Positions 8,030-16,562 of a stretch of DNA of 64,000 bases are shown one piece after another. The DNA lies in contig NZ_BOOP01000001.1 of assembly GCF_016863295.1 (NCBI RefSeq), positions 186,001-250,000 on the forward strand, in the 5' to 3' direction. How positions within the stretch are numbered: the stretch's first letter is position 1; every line of letters begins with the position of its first letter. Below the pieces are notes generated by a model. The model did not search any database, had not been told where the DNA came from, and was given only the letters and a program-made list of their open reading frames with translations. This DNA comes from Planotetraspora phitsanulokensis. Its GTDB lineage: Bacteria; Actinomycetota; Actinomycetes; Streptosporangiales; Streptosporangiaceae. The position numbers and the translations under genes were made by a program.

Positions 8030-9595
8030 GTGGACGCACACGCGGGGCATCCGCGTCGCTGGCAGATCCTCGGCGTGATGGTCTTCAGCCTTCTGGCCGT
8101 GGTTCTGGACAACACCATTCTCAACGTGGCGATCAAGACGATCGCCGACCCGGTCCAGGGCCTGGGTGCGACCCAGAGCCAGCTGGAATGGGCGATGAAC
8201 TCCTACACCCTGGTCTTCGCCGGCCTGCTGTTCACCTTCGGAGTGCTCGGCGACCGGTTCGGCCGTAAGAAGATGCTGCTGATCGGCATGGTGCTGTTCG
8301 GCCTGGCATCGCTCGCCAGCGCGTACGCGCAGGACCCGACGCAGCTGATCGGCGCGCGGGCGCTCATGGGCCTCGGCGGCGCGGCCATCATGCCGGCGAC
8401 CCTGGCGATCATCTCGAACGTCTTCCCCATTCACGAGCGCGGCAAGGCGATCGGCATCTGGGCGGGCGGCGTCGGCATCGCGGTCGCGATCGGCCCGATC
8501 ACCGGCGGCATCCTGCTCGCGCACTTCTGGTGGGGTTCGGTCTTCCTGGTCAACGTTCCCATCGTGCTGATCGCCCTGGTGCTCAACACCGTGATCGTCC
8601 CGGACTCCAAGGACCCGAACAGGGGCGGCCTCGACCCCGTCGGCGTCCTGCTGTCGATCGTGGGCCTGATCGCCCTCGTCTACGGGATCGTCCGGATCAG
8701 CGACCTCGGCACCGTCGCCGACGTCTCGGTCATCGTGCCGACCCTGGTGGGCGTCGCGATCCTCGCAGGCTTCGTCTGGTACGAGCGGAAGATCACCCAC
8801 CCCGCCTTCGACGTGCGGAACTTCCGCAACGCGGGCTTCTCCACCGCGATCGCCAGCGTCGGCCTGGTCTTCTTCGCCGCCATGGGCGTGATGTTCTTCC
8901 TCGCCTTCTACTGGCAGATCGTCCGCGGATACAGCCCGCTGCAGTCCGGCGCGCTGGTGCTCCCGTTCGCGGCGGCCCAGCTGATCTTCGCTCCGCAGAG
9001 CGCGAAGATGGTGCAGAAGTACGGCTCCAAGGCGGTCGGGACCGTGGCCATGCTCGTCATCGCCGCCGCGCTCGCCTGCTACGCGCTGGTGGACGTGGAC
9101 ACGCCCGTCTGGCTCATCCTCATCCTCGGCTTCGTCCAGGGCGCCGCGATGGCCAACATCCTTCCTCCGGCGACCACCGCCATCATGAACGCCCTGCCCC
9201 GGGAGAAGGCCGGCGTCGGCTCCTCGATGAGCAACGTCGTGCGGCAGGTCGGCGGCACGCTCGGCATCGCCGTCCTCGGCGCCGCCCTGTCGGCCAGCTA
9301 CCGCGGCGACATGGAGGACAAGGTCTCGGCCCTGCCCGAGCAGCTCCGCGGTCCGGTCAGCGAGTCGATCTCCGGTGCGGCGGGCGTCGCCGAGCACCTG
9401 GGCGCGCAGGGGGCGAGCCTCATGAAGGCGGCCGACGCGGCGTTCGTCACCGGCATGCACTGGGCGGCCCTCGGGTCCGCGGTGGTGGCGCTGGTGGGGG
9501 TGATCGTTGTAGGACTGTGGATGCCCGGCCGTTCCGCGGAGGCTGCTCCGGTGACGGCGGGTGAGCCGGAGAAGAAGGAAGCGGCGGTAGCGTGA
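8030..9595 (+). CDS. DHA2-family (EmrB/QacA-type) MFS multidrug efflux pump
   Basis: A 521-residue protein with about 14 membrane segments. Motif A (GVLGDRFGRKKML) follows helix 2, and the antiporter motif C region is present as IGIWAGGVGIAVAIGP. The C-terminus is a charged tail (EPEKKEA). It is a proton-driven exporter of amphipathic drugs; no specific substrate can be inferred. Starts with GTG at 8030 behind a GGGGGA site. The TetR gene begins 8 bp after its stop, so the two are almost surely one operon under the repeated dyads upstream. Confidence 0.88.
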   Translation: MDAHAGHPRRWQILGVMVFSLLAVVLDNTILNVAIKTIADPVQGLGATQSQLEWAMNSYTLVFAGLLFTFGVLGDRFGRKKMLLIGMVLFGLASLASAYAQDPTQLIGARALMGLGGAAIMPATLAIISNVFPIHERGKAIGIWAGGVGIAVAIGPITGGILLAHFWWGSVFLVNVPIVLIALVLNTVIVPDSKDPNRGGLDPVGVLLSIVGLIALVYGIVRISDLGTVADVSVIVPTLVGVAILAGFVWYERKITHPAFDVRNFRNAGFSTAIASVGLVFFAAMGVMFFLAFYWQIVRGYSPLQSGALVLPFAAAQLIFAPQSAKMVQKYGSKAVGTVAMLVIAAALACYALVDVDTPVWLILILGFVQGAAMANILPPATTAIMNALPREKAGVGSSMSNVVRQVGGTLGIAVLGAALSASYRGDMEDKVSALPEQLRGPVSESISGAAGVAEHLGAQGASLMKAADAAFVTGMHWAALGSAVVALVGVIVVGLWMPGRSAEAAPVTAGEPEKKEAAVA

Positions 9596-9602
9596 TCGGG
9601 CG

Positions 9603-10208
9603 ATGACGATGCAGCAGACGGATGGGGCGGTTCGTCCCGCGGGCCGCCCCCGCAGCGAGAAGGCGGAGAAGGCGATCATCGAGGCCGCCCTCGACATCCT
9701 CGGTGAGGGCAGCGGCGTGTCTGAGCTGTCCATCGAGGCGATCGCCGCCAGGGCGGGCGTCGGCAAGACGACGATCTACCGGCGCTGGTCCAACAAGGAG
9801 GATCTGGTGGTCGACGCGCTCGCGTCGCTCAAGCCGCCCATCGCTCCGCTCAAGGGCGAGTCCGTCCGCGACGACCTGGTCGCCTACCTGCAGGTGGTCC
9901 AGTCGGAGTCCAGCCATGTGCGGACCCGCTGCATCATGAACATCGCAATGAGCCAGTCGGACCGGCATCCCCGCGTGGCCGAGAGGTTCCACGAGATCGC
10001 CATCAAACCCCGCCAGGAGATGCTGAGCGCCGTCCTGGAGCGGGGCATGGCGAACGGCGAGCTCCGCGCCGACCTCGACGTTCCGATGGCGATGGCCATC
10101 TTGTCCGGCACGATGATGTGGCGGACGAAGTGGGCGGACGACACACTGCCGGCCGACCTCGCCGAGCAGATCGTCGACGAGGTGCTGCGCGGGTTCCGTC
10201 CGCGCTGA
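9603..10208 (+). CDS. TetR-family repressor of the adjacent DHA2 pump
   Basis: A 201-residue one-component regulator. Residues about 20-65 form the TetR DNA-binding domain, ending in the recognition segment GVGKTTIYRRWSNKEDLV. The C-terminal ligand-binding part resembles the TetR_C_16 type, with MNIAMSQSDRHPRVAERF near the middle. It lies 8 bp behind the pump gene. The expected role is repression of its own operon through the dyads at 7944-8013, relieved by a pump substrate (inference from layout). Confidence 0.85.
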   Translation: MTMQQTDGAVRPAGRPRSEKAEKAIIEAALDILGEGSGVSELSIEAIAARAGVGKTTIYRRWSNKEDLVVDALASLKPPIAPLKGESVRDDLVAYLQVVQSESSHVRTRCIMNIAMSQSDRHPRVAERFHEIAIKPRQEMLSAVLERGMANGELRADLDVPMAMAILSGTMMWRTKWADDTLPADLAEQIVDEVLRGFRPR

Positions 10209-10350
10209 GACGAGCTGAGGTCAGGCCGCCCCAGGTCCAGGCCTCCGCACGAGCCCCCGCCTGGCGCGGGCTCGCCACCTGGCACCGACTCTCGGGCCCG
10301 GTCCGCTCAATGCGGCCGGGCCCTCGCCGTACGACGCCGAAGGCCCGGGC

Positions 10351-10404
10351 CCGTGCCGTACGGCGAGGCACTCAGAGCCGAGGGGCCGTGCCGTACGGCG
10401 AGGC
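10351..10404. repeat. Direct repeat of a 19 bp GCCGTACGGC-containing unit
   Basis: The 19 bp unit CCGTGCCGTACGGCGAGGC occurs at 10351-10369 and again at 10386-10404, between tetR and the end of nadE. Each copy holds the 10 bp palindrome GCCGTACGGC. The same core recurs elsewhere in the window, including intergenic 45727. Confidence 0.7.
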
Positions 10405-10412
10405 GGCCGGGG

Positions 10413-12164
10413 TCACCCCAGGGTCTCGCGCCAGCGGTTGGTGATCGGGAGACGGCGGTCGCGCCCGAAGTTCTTGGGCGTGATCTTCGGTCCCGGGGGA
10501 TACTGCCGACGCTTGTACTCGGCCAGGTCGACCAGCCGGATGATCCGCGTGACCAGCTCGGGGTCGTGTCCGGCGGCGACCAGCTCGTCGCGGCCCATGT
10601 CGTTTTCCACGTAGTCGCTCAGCAGCCGGTCGAGCACGTCGTACTCGGGGAGTGAGTCGGTGTCCCGCTGGTCCGGCCGGAGCTCGGCGCTGGGCTCCTT
10701 GGTGATGGAGTTCTCCGGGATCGGCGGCGGCCCCGGCTGGGCGTTGCGCCACTCGGAGAGCCTCCACACCATCGTCTTGAGCAGGTCCTTGATCGGCGCG
10801 TACCCTCCGGCGGAGTCACCGTAGAGCGTGGAGTAGCCGGTGGCCAGCTCGCTCTTGTTGCCGGTCGTCAGCACCAGGTGGCCGTGCTCGTTCGACAGGC
10901 TCATCAGCAGCATGCCGCGCACCCGGGCCTGCAGGTTCTCCGCTGCGAGGCCGTGGAGCTCGATCTCCTTCTCGAAGGCGGTGACGATGTCCGCGATCGG
11001 CACGATCCGCGCGTTGAGCCCCTGCCGGCGCACGAGCTCCTCGGCGTCGGTGATCGAGTGGTCCGACGAGTAGCGCGAGGGCATCAGCACCACGTTGACG
11101 CGTTCCGAACCGATGGCGTCGGTGGCGATCGTCGCGGTCAGAGCGGAGTCGATGCCGCCCGACAGGCCGAGGATGACCGACTGGAAGCCGTTCTTCCGCA
11201 CGTAGTCCCGCACGCCGAGGACGAGGGCGTTGTAGACCTCGGCCAGGTCGTCCAGCCGCTCGGCGACCACCGGCGGCTCCGGGTCGTACGGCTCGACGGG
11301 CGTGGCCGACAGCAGCAGCCGCTCCACCGTCATGACCGTGCCGTCATGGGCGTCGACCGTGAGCTCGCCGAGCTCGCCGAAGGCCTCGGGCAGCTCGAGG
11401 TCGGTCACCAGGAGCTCCTCCGTGAACTGCGCCGCACGGGCGACCAGCTCTCCCGAGGCGTCCACGATGAGGGAGTCGCCGTCGAAGACCAGCTCGTCCT
11501 GCCCGCCGACCATGTTGACGTAGGCGAGCGCGCAGCCGGCCTCGCGGGCGCGGCGCGCGCACAGCTCCAGCCGGACGTCGTCCTTGTCCATCTCGTACGG
11601 CGAGCCGTTGGGCACCACGAGCAGCCCCGCGCCCGTCTCGGCCACGACCGACACCGGGCCGCCCTCCTGCCAGAGGTCCTCGCAGATCGCGATGGCCACG
11701 TCGACCCCGTGCAGCCGGATGACGGGCAGCCGGTCGCCGCGCACGAAGTAGCGGTACTCGTCGAAGACGCCGTAGTTGGGCAGGTGGTGCTTGGCGGACC
11801 TGATCACGACCCGGCCCTGGTACAGCACCGCCGCGGCGTCGAGCGGCGCGCCCTTGGGCTGGCCGACCCGGGGGGCGACATCGGCCCGGTCGAGGTAGCC
11901 CACCACCACGGGAAGCTCGCCGAGGCCCTCCTCCGCCAGCCGCTCCGCCACCGAGGACAACGTCGCGACCGACGCCTCGACGAACGAGGAGCGCAGCACC
12001 AGGTCCTCCGCCGGGTACCCGGTCAGGAACAGCTCGGTGAAGACCACGAGATGGGCACCCCGGTCGGCGGCCCGCCGGGTCCACTGGAGGAGCATGTCCG
12101 CGTTGCCGGAGAGGTCGCCGACAACAGGGTTGGTCTGGGCGAGGGCGATACGGAGTTGAGCCAC
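10413..12164 (-). CDS. nadE: Glutamine-dependent NAD+ synthetase
   Basis: A 583-residue two-domain enzyme converting deamido-NAD to NAD with ATP and glutamine. The N-terminal nitrilase-like glutaminase has the E44-K125-C161 triad (FTELFLTGY, SAKHHLPN, AICEDLW). The C-terminal synthetase has the ATP pyrophosphatase loop SGGIDS at 335-340, fed by ammonia channelled between domains. The length is that of actinobacterial NadE. The start is GTG at 12164, and the predicted promoter places transcription at or next to this codon, so the mRNA may be leaderless. An MFS gene lies upstream on the same strand. Confidence 0.93.
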   Translation of the reverse strand: MAQLRIALAQTNPVVGDLSGNADMLLQWTRRAADRGAHLVVFTELFLTGYPAEDLVLRSSFVEASVATLSSVAERLAEEGLGELPVVVGYLDRADVAPRVGQPKGAPLDAAAVLYQGRVVIRSAKHHLPNYGVFDEYRYFVRGDRLPVIRLHGVDVAIAICEDLWQEGGPVSVVAETGAGLLVVPNGSPYEMDKDDVRLELCARRAREAGCALAYVNMVGGQDELVFDGDSLIVDASGELVARAAQFTEELLVTDLELPEAFGELGELTVDAHDGTVMTVERLLLSATPVEPYDPEPPVVAERLDDLAEVYNALVLGVRDYVRKNGFQSVILGLSGGIDSALTATIATDAIGSERVNVVLMPSRYSSDHSITDAEELVRRQGLNARIVPIADIVTAFEKEIELHGLAAENLQARVRGMLLMSLSNEHGHLVLTTGNKSELATGYSTLYGDSAGGYAPIKDLLKTMVWRLSEWRNAQPGPPPIPENSITKEPSAELRPDQRDTDSLPEYDVLDRLLSDYVENDMGRDELVAAGHDPELVTRIIRLVDLAEYKRRQYPPGPKITPKNFGRDRRLPITNRWRETLG

Positions 12165-12171
12165 GGTGACC

Positions 12172-12201
12172 AGCCTAGAACGTCCCGTTTGTTGTCGTCA
12201 A
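12172..12201 (-). promoter_or_regulatory. Candidate sigma-70-type promoter of nadE, leaderless
   Basis: On the minus strand TTGACG (12201-12196) and TAGGCT (12177-12172) are separated by 18 bp. The GTG start of nadE begins 7 bp after the -10 hexamer, so the transcription start would coincide with the start codon. Confidence 0.6.
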
Positions 12202-12204
12202 AGC

Positions 12205-12226
12205 GACGATAAGTGGATTTATCGTC
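12205..12226. promoter_or_regulatory. Dyad abutting the nadE -35 element (candidate operator)
   Basis: GACGATAA and TTATCGTC form perfect 8 bp arms around a 6 bp spacer. The dyad ends 4 bp before the -35 hexamer. It is AT-rich, so an operator is more likely than a terminator for the upstream MFS gene. The regulator is unknown; NAD-pathway repressors such as NrtR are one possibility, not shown here. Confidence 0.5.
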
Positions 12227-12238
12227 ATATGCGAGGGG

Positions 12239-13459
12239 TCATTCGGCCGGTGCGACCTCCTGGACGCGGGACCGGCGCCGGATGACCGGGCCGAGCACGA
12301 GCTGACCCGCGGCGGCGACCAGTGCCAGCCCTCCGACGACCAGCCAGAGGAGTATCGGGCTCACGGCGAGCAGGCGGGTTCCGGCGAGGGGCGCCAGCAT
12401 GCCTCCGCCCGACCAGGCCAGGCCGTACAGACCCGAATAGCGGCCGCGCAGGTGGGCGGGGGCGAGCGTGGCGACGATCGCGCCGGCCACGCCCGCGGTG
12501 ACGACCTCGCCCAGCGTCCAGACGGCGACCGTGACGGCGTAGCCGGGCGTGGAGGAGACGAACGCGGTGAGCGCGAGACCGACTCCGACGACCGAGAACC
12601 CGACGGCCAGCACGGCGCTGGGGTCCCGGCGGGACATCCAGGTGTTCGTCAGCGGCTGGACGATGACGATCAGCAGTCCGTTGACCGCCATCGCCATGCC
12701 GTACGCGCTGGTGGGCATGCCCTGCTCGCTCATGGCGAGCGGCAGGGTCGTGTACGCCTGGAGGTAGACGAACGCGAAGATCAGCGAGATGACGAAGAAG
12801 GCCACCATCGCCTTGTCGCGCAGCACGTCGGCGAACCGGCCGGGTGTGGCCTCCGACCGGTCGGGCCGCGTCTCGGGGATCGCCCGCCAGACCAGCACGC
12901 CGAAGATCAGGCAGGTGACGGCGTCGATCCAGAAGAGCGTGGTGAACCCCGCTTCGGCGAGCCAGCCGCCGGCGACCATCGCGATCGAGAAGCCGAGGTT
13001 GACGGCCCAGAACAGCAGTCCGAACGCGCGCGGCCGGTCCTCGGGGGAGACGAGGTCGGCGACCAGGGCCTGGGACGCGGGCCGGTAGGCGTCGACGACG
13101 AGGCCGAGCACCAGCATGGCCACCGTGATGCCGTGGACGCTGGTGGTGTACCCGAGGGCGATGAACGTGACGGCGGTGGCGACCATGGCTCCGGCCAGCG
13201 TCACCCGCCGGCCGAAGTGGTCGGCCAGCCAGCCCGCGAAGGGCTGCGACAGCAGCGACCCGACGCCGAACATGGTCATCACCAGGCCGGCGGCGGCGAG
13301 TGACATGCCGCGCGCCTGCGTGAGGTAGATGCCGATGAACGGCTCCACCATCGTGCCGAGGCGGTTCACGAGCGTCCCGGCGAAGAGCACCCAGAACGGG
13401 CGGGGGAGCCCGCCAGTCGCGGACCGGAGGAATCCGGGTGATTCGGTCACAGTAGTCAC
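12239..13459 (-). CDS. MFS transporter divergent from an ArsR/DUF5937 regulator
   Basis: A 406-residue protein with about 12 membrane helices. The N-terminus FWVLFAGTLVNRLGTMVEPF and the loop SQPFAGWLADHFGRRVTLAG (motif A) mark the MFS drug/sugar exporter group. The C-terminus is short and basic. It is transcribed away from the regulator gene at 13536, and the intergenic region holds a perfect palindromic operator, so expression is probably controlled by that regulator. The substrate is unknown. Confidence 0.85.
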   Translation of the reverse strand: MTTVTESPGFLRSATGGLPRPFWVLFAGTLVNRLGTMVEPFIGIYLTQARGMSLAAAGLVMTMFGVGSLLSQPFAGWLADHFGRRVTLAGAMVATAVTFIALGYTTSVHGITVAMLVLGLVVDAYRPASQALVADLVSPEDRPRAFGLLFWAVNLGFSIAMVAGGWLAEAGFTTLFWIDAVTCLIFGVLVWRAIPETRPDRSEATPGRFADVLRDKAMVAFFVISLIFAFVYLQAYTTLPLAMSEQGMPTSAYGMAMAVNGLLIVIVQPLTNTWMSRRDPSAVLAVGFSVVGVGLALTAFVSSTPGYAVTVAVWTLGEVVTAGVAGAIVATLAPAHLRGRYSGLYGLAWSGGGMLAPLAGTRLLAVSPILLWLVVGGLALVAAAGQLVLGPVIRRRSRVQEVAPAE

Positions 13460-13499
13460 AGGTCAAGCCTTTGCCATCGGCCGCCGGAGATGCCAATCT

Positions 13500-13515
13500 T
13501 TTAGCGATGGCTAAA
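13500..13515. promoter_or_regulatory. Palindromic operator between the MFS and ArsR-type genes
   Basis: TTTAGC and GCTAAA form perfect 6 bp arms with a GATG spacer, in the middle of the divergent promoter region. TTTAGC-N4-GCTAAA is the sort of site bound by ArsR-type winged-helix proteins. The ATG at 13515 overlaps it, which argues for a downstream GTG start of the regulator. Confidence 0.65.
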
Positions 13516-13535
13516 TGGTCCGTTGGTGTGGGGGA

Positions 13536-14507
13536 GTGGCGGTGGCGATCGAGTGGCGGTTCACGCCGGACGACGTGGCCCGGCTGAGGTTCGCGTTCTC
13601 GCCCATGTGGGAGCTGGTGACCAGCCTGCGGGTTCTGCGGTCCCCGGCGCGCCACTCGCTGCACCTGCCGTGGCTCCGGGCCGTGCGGCCACGCCTGCGC
13701 GGCATGGACCTGACCGAGCTGTTCGCGCTGGTGCCGGTCAAGGGCTACATGCCCGACTTCCTGACGCCCCCGCCGGACACCCCGCTGCCCGACTTCATGG
13801 CCGAACTCGACCGGGTCAGGAACGTCCCTCCGCACACGGCGGCGGAAGAGGCGGCCTGGGTGCAGAGCGCCGACCCGGAGGCCGCCGCCCGGTTCCGTGA
13901 CGATCCCGTCGCCGGCGTCCAGCGGGTGGCCGACCGGCTGCACGAGTACTGGAAGGCCGCCCTCGAGGAGTTCTGGCCGGCGATCCACGGGGTGCTCGAG
14001 GGCGACGTGATGTGGCGCTCGCGCAGGCTCGCCGCCGGGGGCGTCCGAGAGCTGTTCGAGGACCTCCACCCGTCGGTCGCCTGGCACGGGAACCGGCTGG
14101 TCACCGACAACCGCCACCACGACTACTCGGGCGACATCACCGGGGACGGCCTGGTGCTCGTCCCCAGCGCATTCAACTGGCGGGCGGTCTCGATCATGTA
14201 CGAGCCGTACCAGCCGATGCTGAGCTATCCGGCGCGGGGGGTCGGCAACCTCTGGTCGGCCGGCGCTCCCTGCACGCCGAACGCGCTGTCGGCCCTCATC
14301 GGCCGGTCCCGGGCCCGGGTCCTCGTGGCGCTGGAGGACCCGGTGTCCACCACCGCCCTCGCCCGGCGGCTCGACCTCACCCCCGGAGCCGTGAGCCAGC
14401 ACCTGACCGTCCTGTCCGACGGCGGCCTGGTGACCCGGCGGCGGCTGGGGCGCGAGGTGCTCTACCGCCGGACGGCCGTGGGCGACGCCCTCGCCTACGG
14501 CCCCTAG
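13536..14507 (+). CDS. ArsR-type winged-helix regulator with N-terminal DUF5937 domain
   Basis: A 323-residue protein. Residues 1 to about 230 form a DUF5937-like effector domain, with FSPMWELVTSLRVLRSP near the start and W-x-A-LEEFWP in the middle. Residues about 245-320 are an ArsR-type helix-turn-helix (ALARRLDLTPGAVSQHLTVL) with a beta-wing (VTRRRLGREVLYRRT). The start is set at the GTG 13536; an upstream ATG at 13515 lies inside the operator, and a GTG at 13542 is an alternative. It probably represses the divergent MFS gene (inference). Confidence 0.8.
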   Translation: MAVAIEWRFTPDDVARLRFAFSPMWELVTSLRVLRSPARHSLHLPWLRAVRPRLRGMDLTELFALVPVKGYMPDFLTPPPDTPLPDFMAELDRVRNVPPHTAAEEAAWVQSADPEAAARFRDDPVAGVQRVADRLHEYWKAALEEFWPAIHGVLEGDVMWRSRRLAAGGVRELFEDLHPSVAWHGNRLVTDNRHHDYSGDITGDGLVLVPSAFNWRAVSIMYEPYQPMLSYPARGVGNLWSAGAPCTPNALSALIGRSRARVLVALEDPVSTTALARRLDLTPGAVSQHLTVLSDGGLVTRRRLGREVLYRRTAVGDALAYGP

Positions 14508-14543
14508 CCCGCACTTGGACGGATGGTCCGCTCACAATCCCTC

Positions 14544-14559
14544 GTAACCCCTGTGAAAC
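14544..14559 (+). promoter_or_regulatory. GlnR-like half-site upstream of glnA2
   Basis: GTAAC at 14544-14548, six bases, then GAAAC at 14555-14559. This fits the a-site/b-site pair of the actinobacterial GlnR box (gTnAC-n6-GaAAC). The next pair is not well matched, so it is a single rather than a double site. It lies about 50 bp before the glnA2 start. Confidence 0.5.
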
Positions 14560-14611
14560 ACACAAGAGGCACACTGGTAGTCGACCCGACATGTGTCTCG
14601 AGAGGTATGCC

Positions 14612-15973
14612 TTGGACCGCCAGCAGGAGTTCGTTCTCCGCACGCTCGAAGAGCGCGATATCCGATTCATTCGGCTGTGGTTCTCGGATGTGCTCGGCTT
14701 CCTGAAATCGGTCGCGATCGCCCCGGCCGAGCTGGAGGGCGCCTTCGCCGAGGGCATCGGGTTCGACGGCTCGGCGATCGAGGGCTTCTCCCGGGTCTAC
14801 GAATCAGACATGCTGGCCAAGCCCGACCCGTCCACGTTCCAGGTCCTGCCCTGGCGCAGCGAGTCCCCGGGTACGGCGCGCATGTTCTGCGACATCCTCA
14901 TGCCGGACGGCTCGCCGTCCCACGCCGACCCCCGCTGGGTGCTCAAGCGCACGCTGGCCAAGGCGGCGGACATGGGCTTCACGTTCTACACGCACCCCGA
15001 GGTGGAGTTCTTCCTGCTGCGTGAGCGGCCGGAGCAGGGCGGCAAGCCGCAGCCGATCGACGAGGGCGGCTACTTCGACCACACCCCGCACAGCGCCGGG
15101 CACGACTTCCGCCGCCACGCGATCATGATGCTGGAGTCGATGGGGATCTCGGTGGAGTTCAGCCACCACGAGGGCGCCCCCGGCCAGCAGGAGATCGACC
15201 TGCGCTACGCCGACGCGCTGACGACCGCCGACAACATCATGACCTTCCGCCTGGTCATGAAGGAGGTCGCGCTGGAGCAGGGCGTCTGGGCCTCGTTCAT
15301 GCCGAAGCCGTTCACCGAGTTCCCCGGCTCGGGCATGCACACGCACATGTCGCTCTTCGAGGGCGACCGTAACGCCTTCTACGAGCCGGGCGCCGACTAC
15401 CAGCTCTCCAAGATCGGCCGATCCTTCATCGGCGGGCTGCTGAAGCACGCCTCCGAGGTCACGGCCGTCTGCAACCAGTGGGTCAACTCCTACAAGCGGC
15501 TCTGGGGCGGCGCGGAGGCCATCGCGGGGGCGGGCGGCGAGGCCCCCTCGTACGTCTGCTGGGGCCACAACAACCGTTCGGCCCTGGTTCGCGTGCCGAT
15601 GTACAAGCCCCACAAGGGCGGCTCGACCCGGATCGAGTTCCGCTCGCTCGACTCCTCGTGCAACCCCTACCTGGCGTTCGCCGTGATCCTGGCGGCCGGG
15701 CTGAAGGGCATCGAGGAGGGCTACGAGATGCCTCCCGGCGCCGAGGACGACGTCTGGGCCTTGACCAGCGGGGAGCGGCGCGCCCTCGGCATCCAGCCGC
15801 TGCCGCAGTCGCTCGACGAGGCGATCTCGGTGATGGAGCACAGCGAACTGGTCGCCGAGACGCTGGGGGAGCACGTCTTCGACTTCTTCCTGCGCAACAA
15901 GCGGGCCGAGTGGGCGGAGTACCGCCGCCAGGTGACCGAGTACGAGCTCGGCCGCTACCTGCCGGTCCTGTAG
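14612..15973 (+). CDS. glnA2: Glutamine-synthetase-family protein GlnA2 (probable gamma-glutamyl-amine ligase)
   Basis: A 453-residue glutamine-synthetase fold protein. Metal and substrate residues are kept: the HPEVEFFLL glutamate, SHHEGAPGQQEID, GSGMHTHMS and NRSALVRVP. Two GS hallmarks are changed. FDGSS reads FDGSA (Ala55, ammonium-site Ser lost). The adenylylation-site Tyr is Trp382. Position beside glnE and sequence fit GlnA2, which in Streptomyces makes gamma-glutamylated polyamines. The TTG at 14612 gives the conserved MDRQQEFVL N-terminus with GAGAGG 7 bp upstream; an in-frame ATG at 14591 is the alternative. A strong hairpin follows. Confidence 0.85.
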   Translation: MDRQQEFVLRTLEERDIRFIRLWFSDVLGFLKSVAIAPAELEGAFAEGIGFDGSAIEGFSRVYESDMLAKPDPSTFQVLPWRSESPGTARMFCDILMPDGSPSHADPRWVLKRTLAKAADMGFTFYTHPEVEFFLLRERPEQGGKPQPIDEGGYFDHTPHSAGHDFRRHAIMMLESMGISVEFSHHEGAPGQQEIDLRYADALTTADNIMTFRLVMKEVALEQGVWASFMPKPFTEFPGSGMHTHMSLFEGDRNAFYEPGADYQLSKIGRSFIGGLLKHASEVTAVCNQWVNSYKRLWGGAEAIAGAGGEAPSYVCWGHNNRSALVRVPMYKPHKGGSTRIEFRSLDSSCNPYLAFAVILAAGLKGIEEGYEMPPGAEDDVWALTSGERRALGIQPLPQSLDEAISVMEHSELVAETLGEHVFDFFLRNKRAEWAEYRRQVTEYELGRYLPVL

Positions 15974-15991
15974 TCCGCGGTCTTCCGCTTC

Positions 15992-16017
15992 CGGGACGGG
16001 CGTCCGCGCCCGTCCCG
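15992..16017 (+). terminator. Terminator of glnA2
   Basis: CGGGACGGGCG and CGCCCGTCCCG make a perfect 11 bp stem around a TCCG loop, 18 bp after the stop. Confidence 0.7.
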
Positions 16018-16193
16018 TGACATAGCCGTTCCCTGATGCGGCCGCTCCCCGGTGCCGGCCCTGGTGTCGAACTGTCATCACCACGACACAGCCCGCTAAC
16101 GGCTGTGACATTCGTGGCTGATCTGCTGCGTTCGGACGGAAGAGTAAAATGTGGTCGTTTGTTATGCATGATGCGGATAGACCGTAATAAGAC

Positions 16194-16562
16194 TCACATG
16201 GGCTGGGGGGCAGGGGGAGAGTGCGGCCTATTGACCTTCTCCCCTTCCTGGAGGGAAGGGGTTCCCACGGTCGCCCGTGGGAGTTCCTGCAGGTGGCGCA
16301 GCGCCTGCTGAAGCGGAACGCTGGACACCTCGTTGAGGAACGCCAGCTCCGGCGAACGCTTCCATTCGGTCAGCGCGGCCGACGACTGCACGTAGGAGAC
16401 CCTGCGGCCTTCCATCGTGTAGGTGCGGGTCCGCTCTTCAAGTGCCTTGTTGTAGACGAGGCGGACGCAGCCGAACGTCCGGGCCAGCTCTTCAGCTTGC
16501 TCCGGGGTCGGGTAGAAGCGGAACTTGAACGCCCGCTTCACGGTCTGCGACATGCCCAACAC
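16194..16562 (-). pseudogene. TnpB (IS200/IS605) N-terminal remnant
   Basis: A 122-codon frame whose first 85 or so residues match the start of IS200/IS605 TnpB proteins: KRAFKFRFYPTPEQ, then FGCVRLVYNKALEERTR and VSSVPLQQALRHLQ. A normal TnpB has about 400 residues with RuvC and zinc-ribbon domains; both are absent. After RHLQ the frame runs directly into the palindromic right-end sequence of the element, so the middle and end of the gene were deleted precisely up to the end sequence. Non-functional as a nuclease. No TnpA is nearby. Confidence 0.75.
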
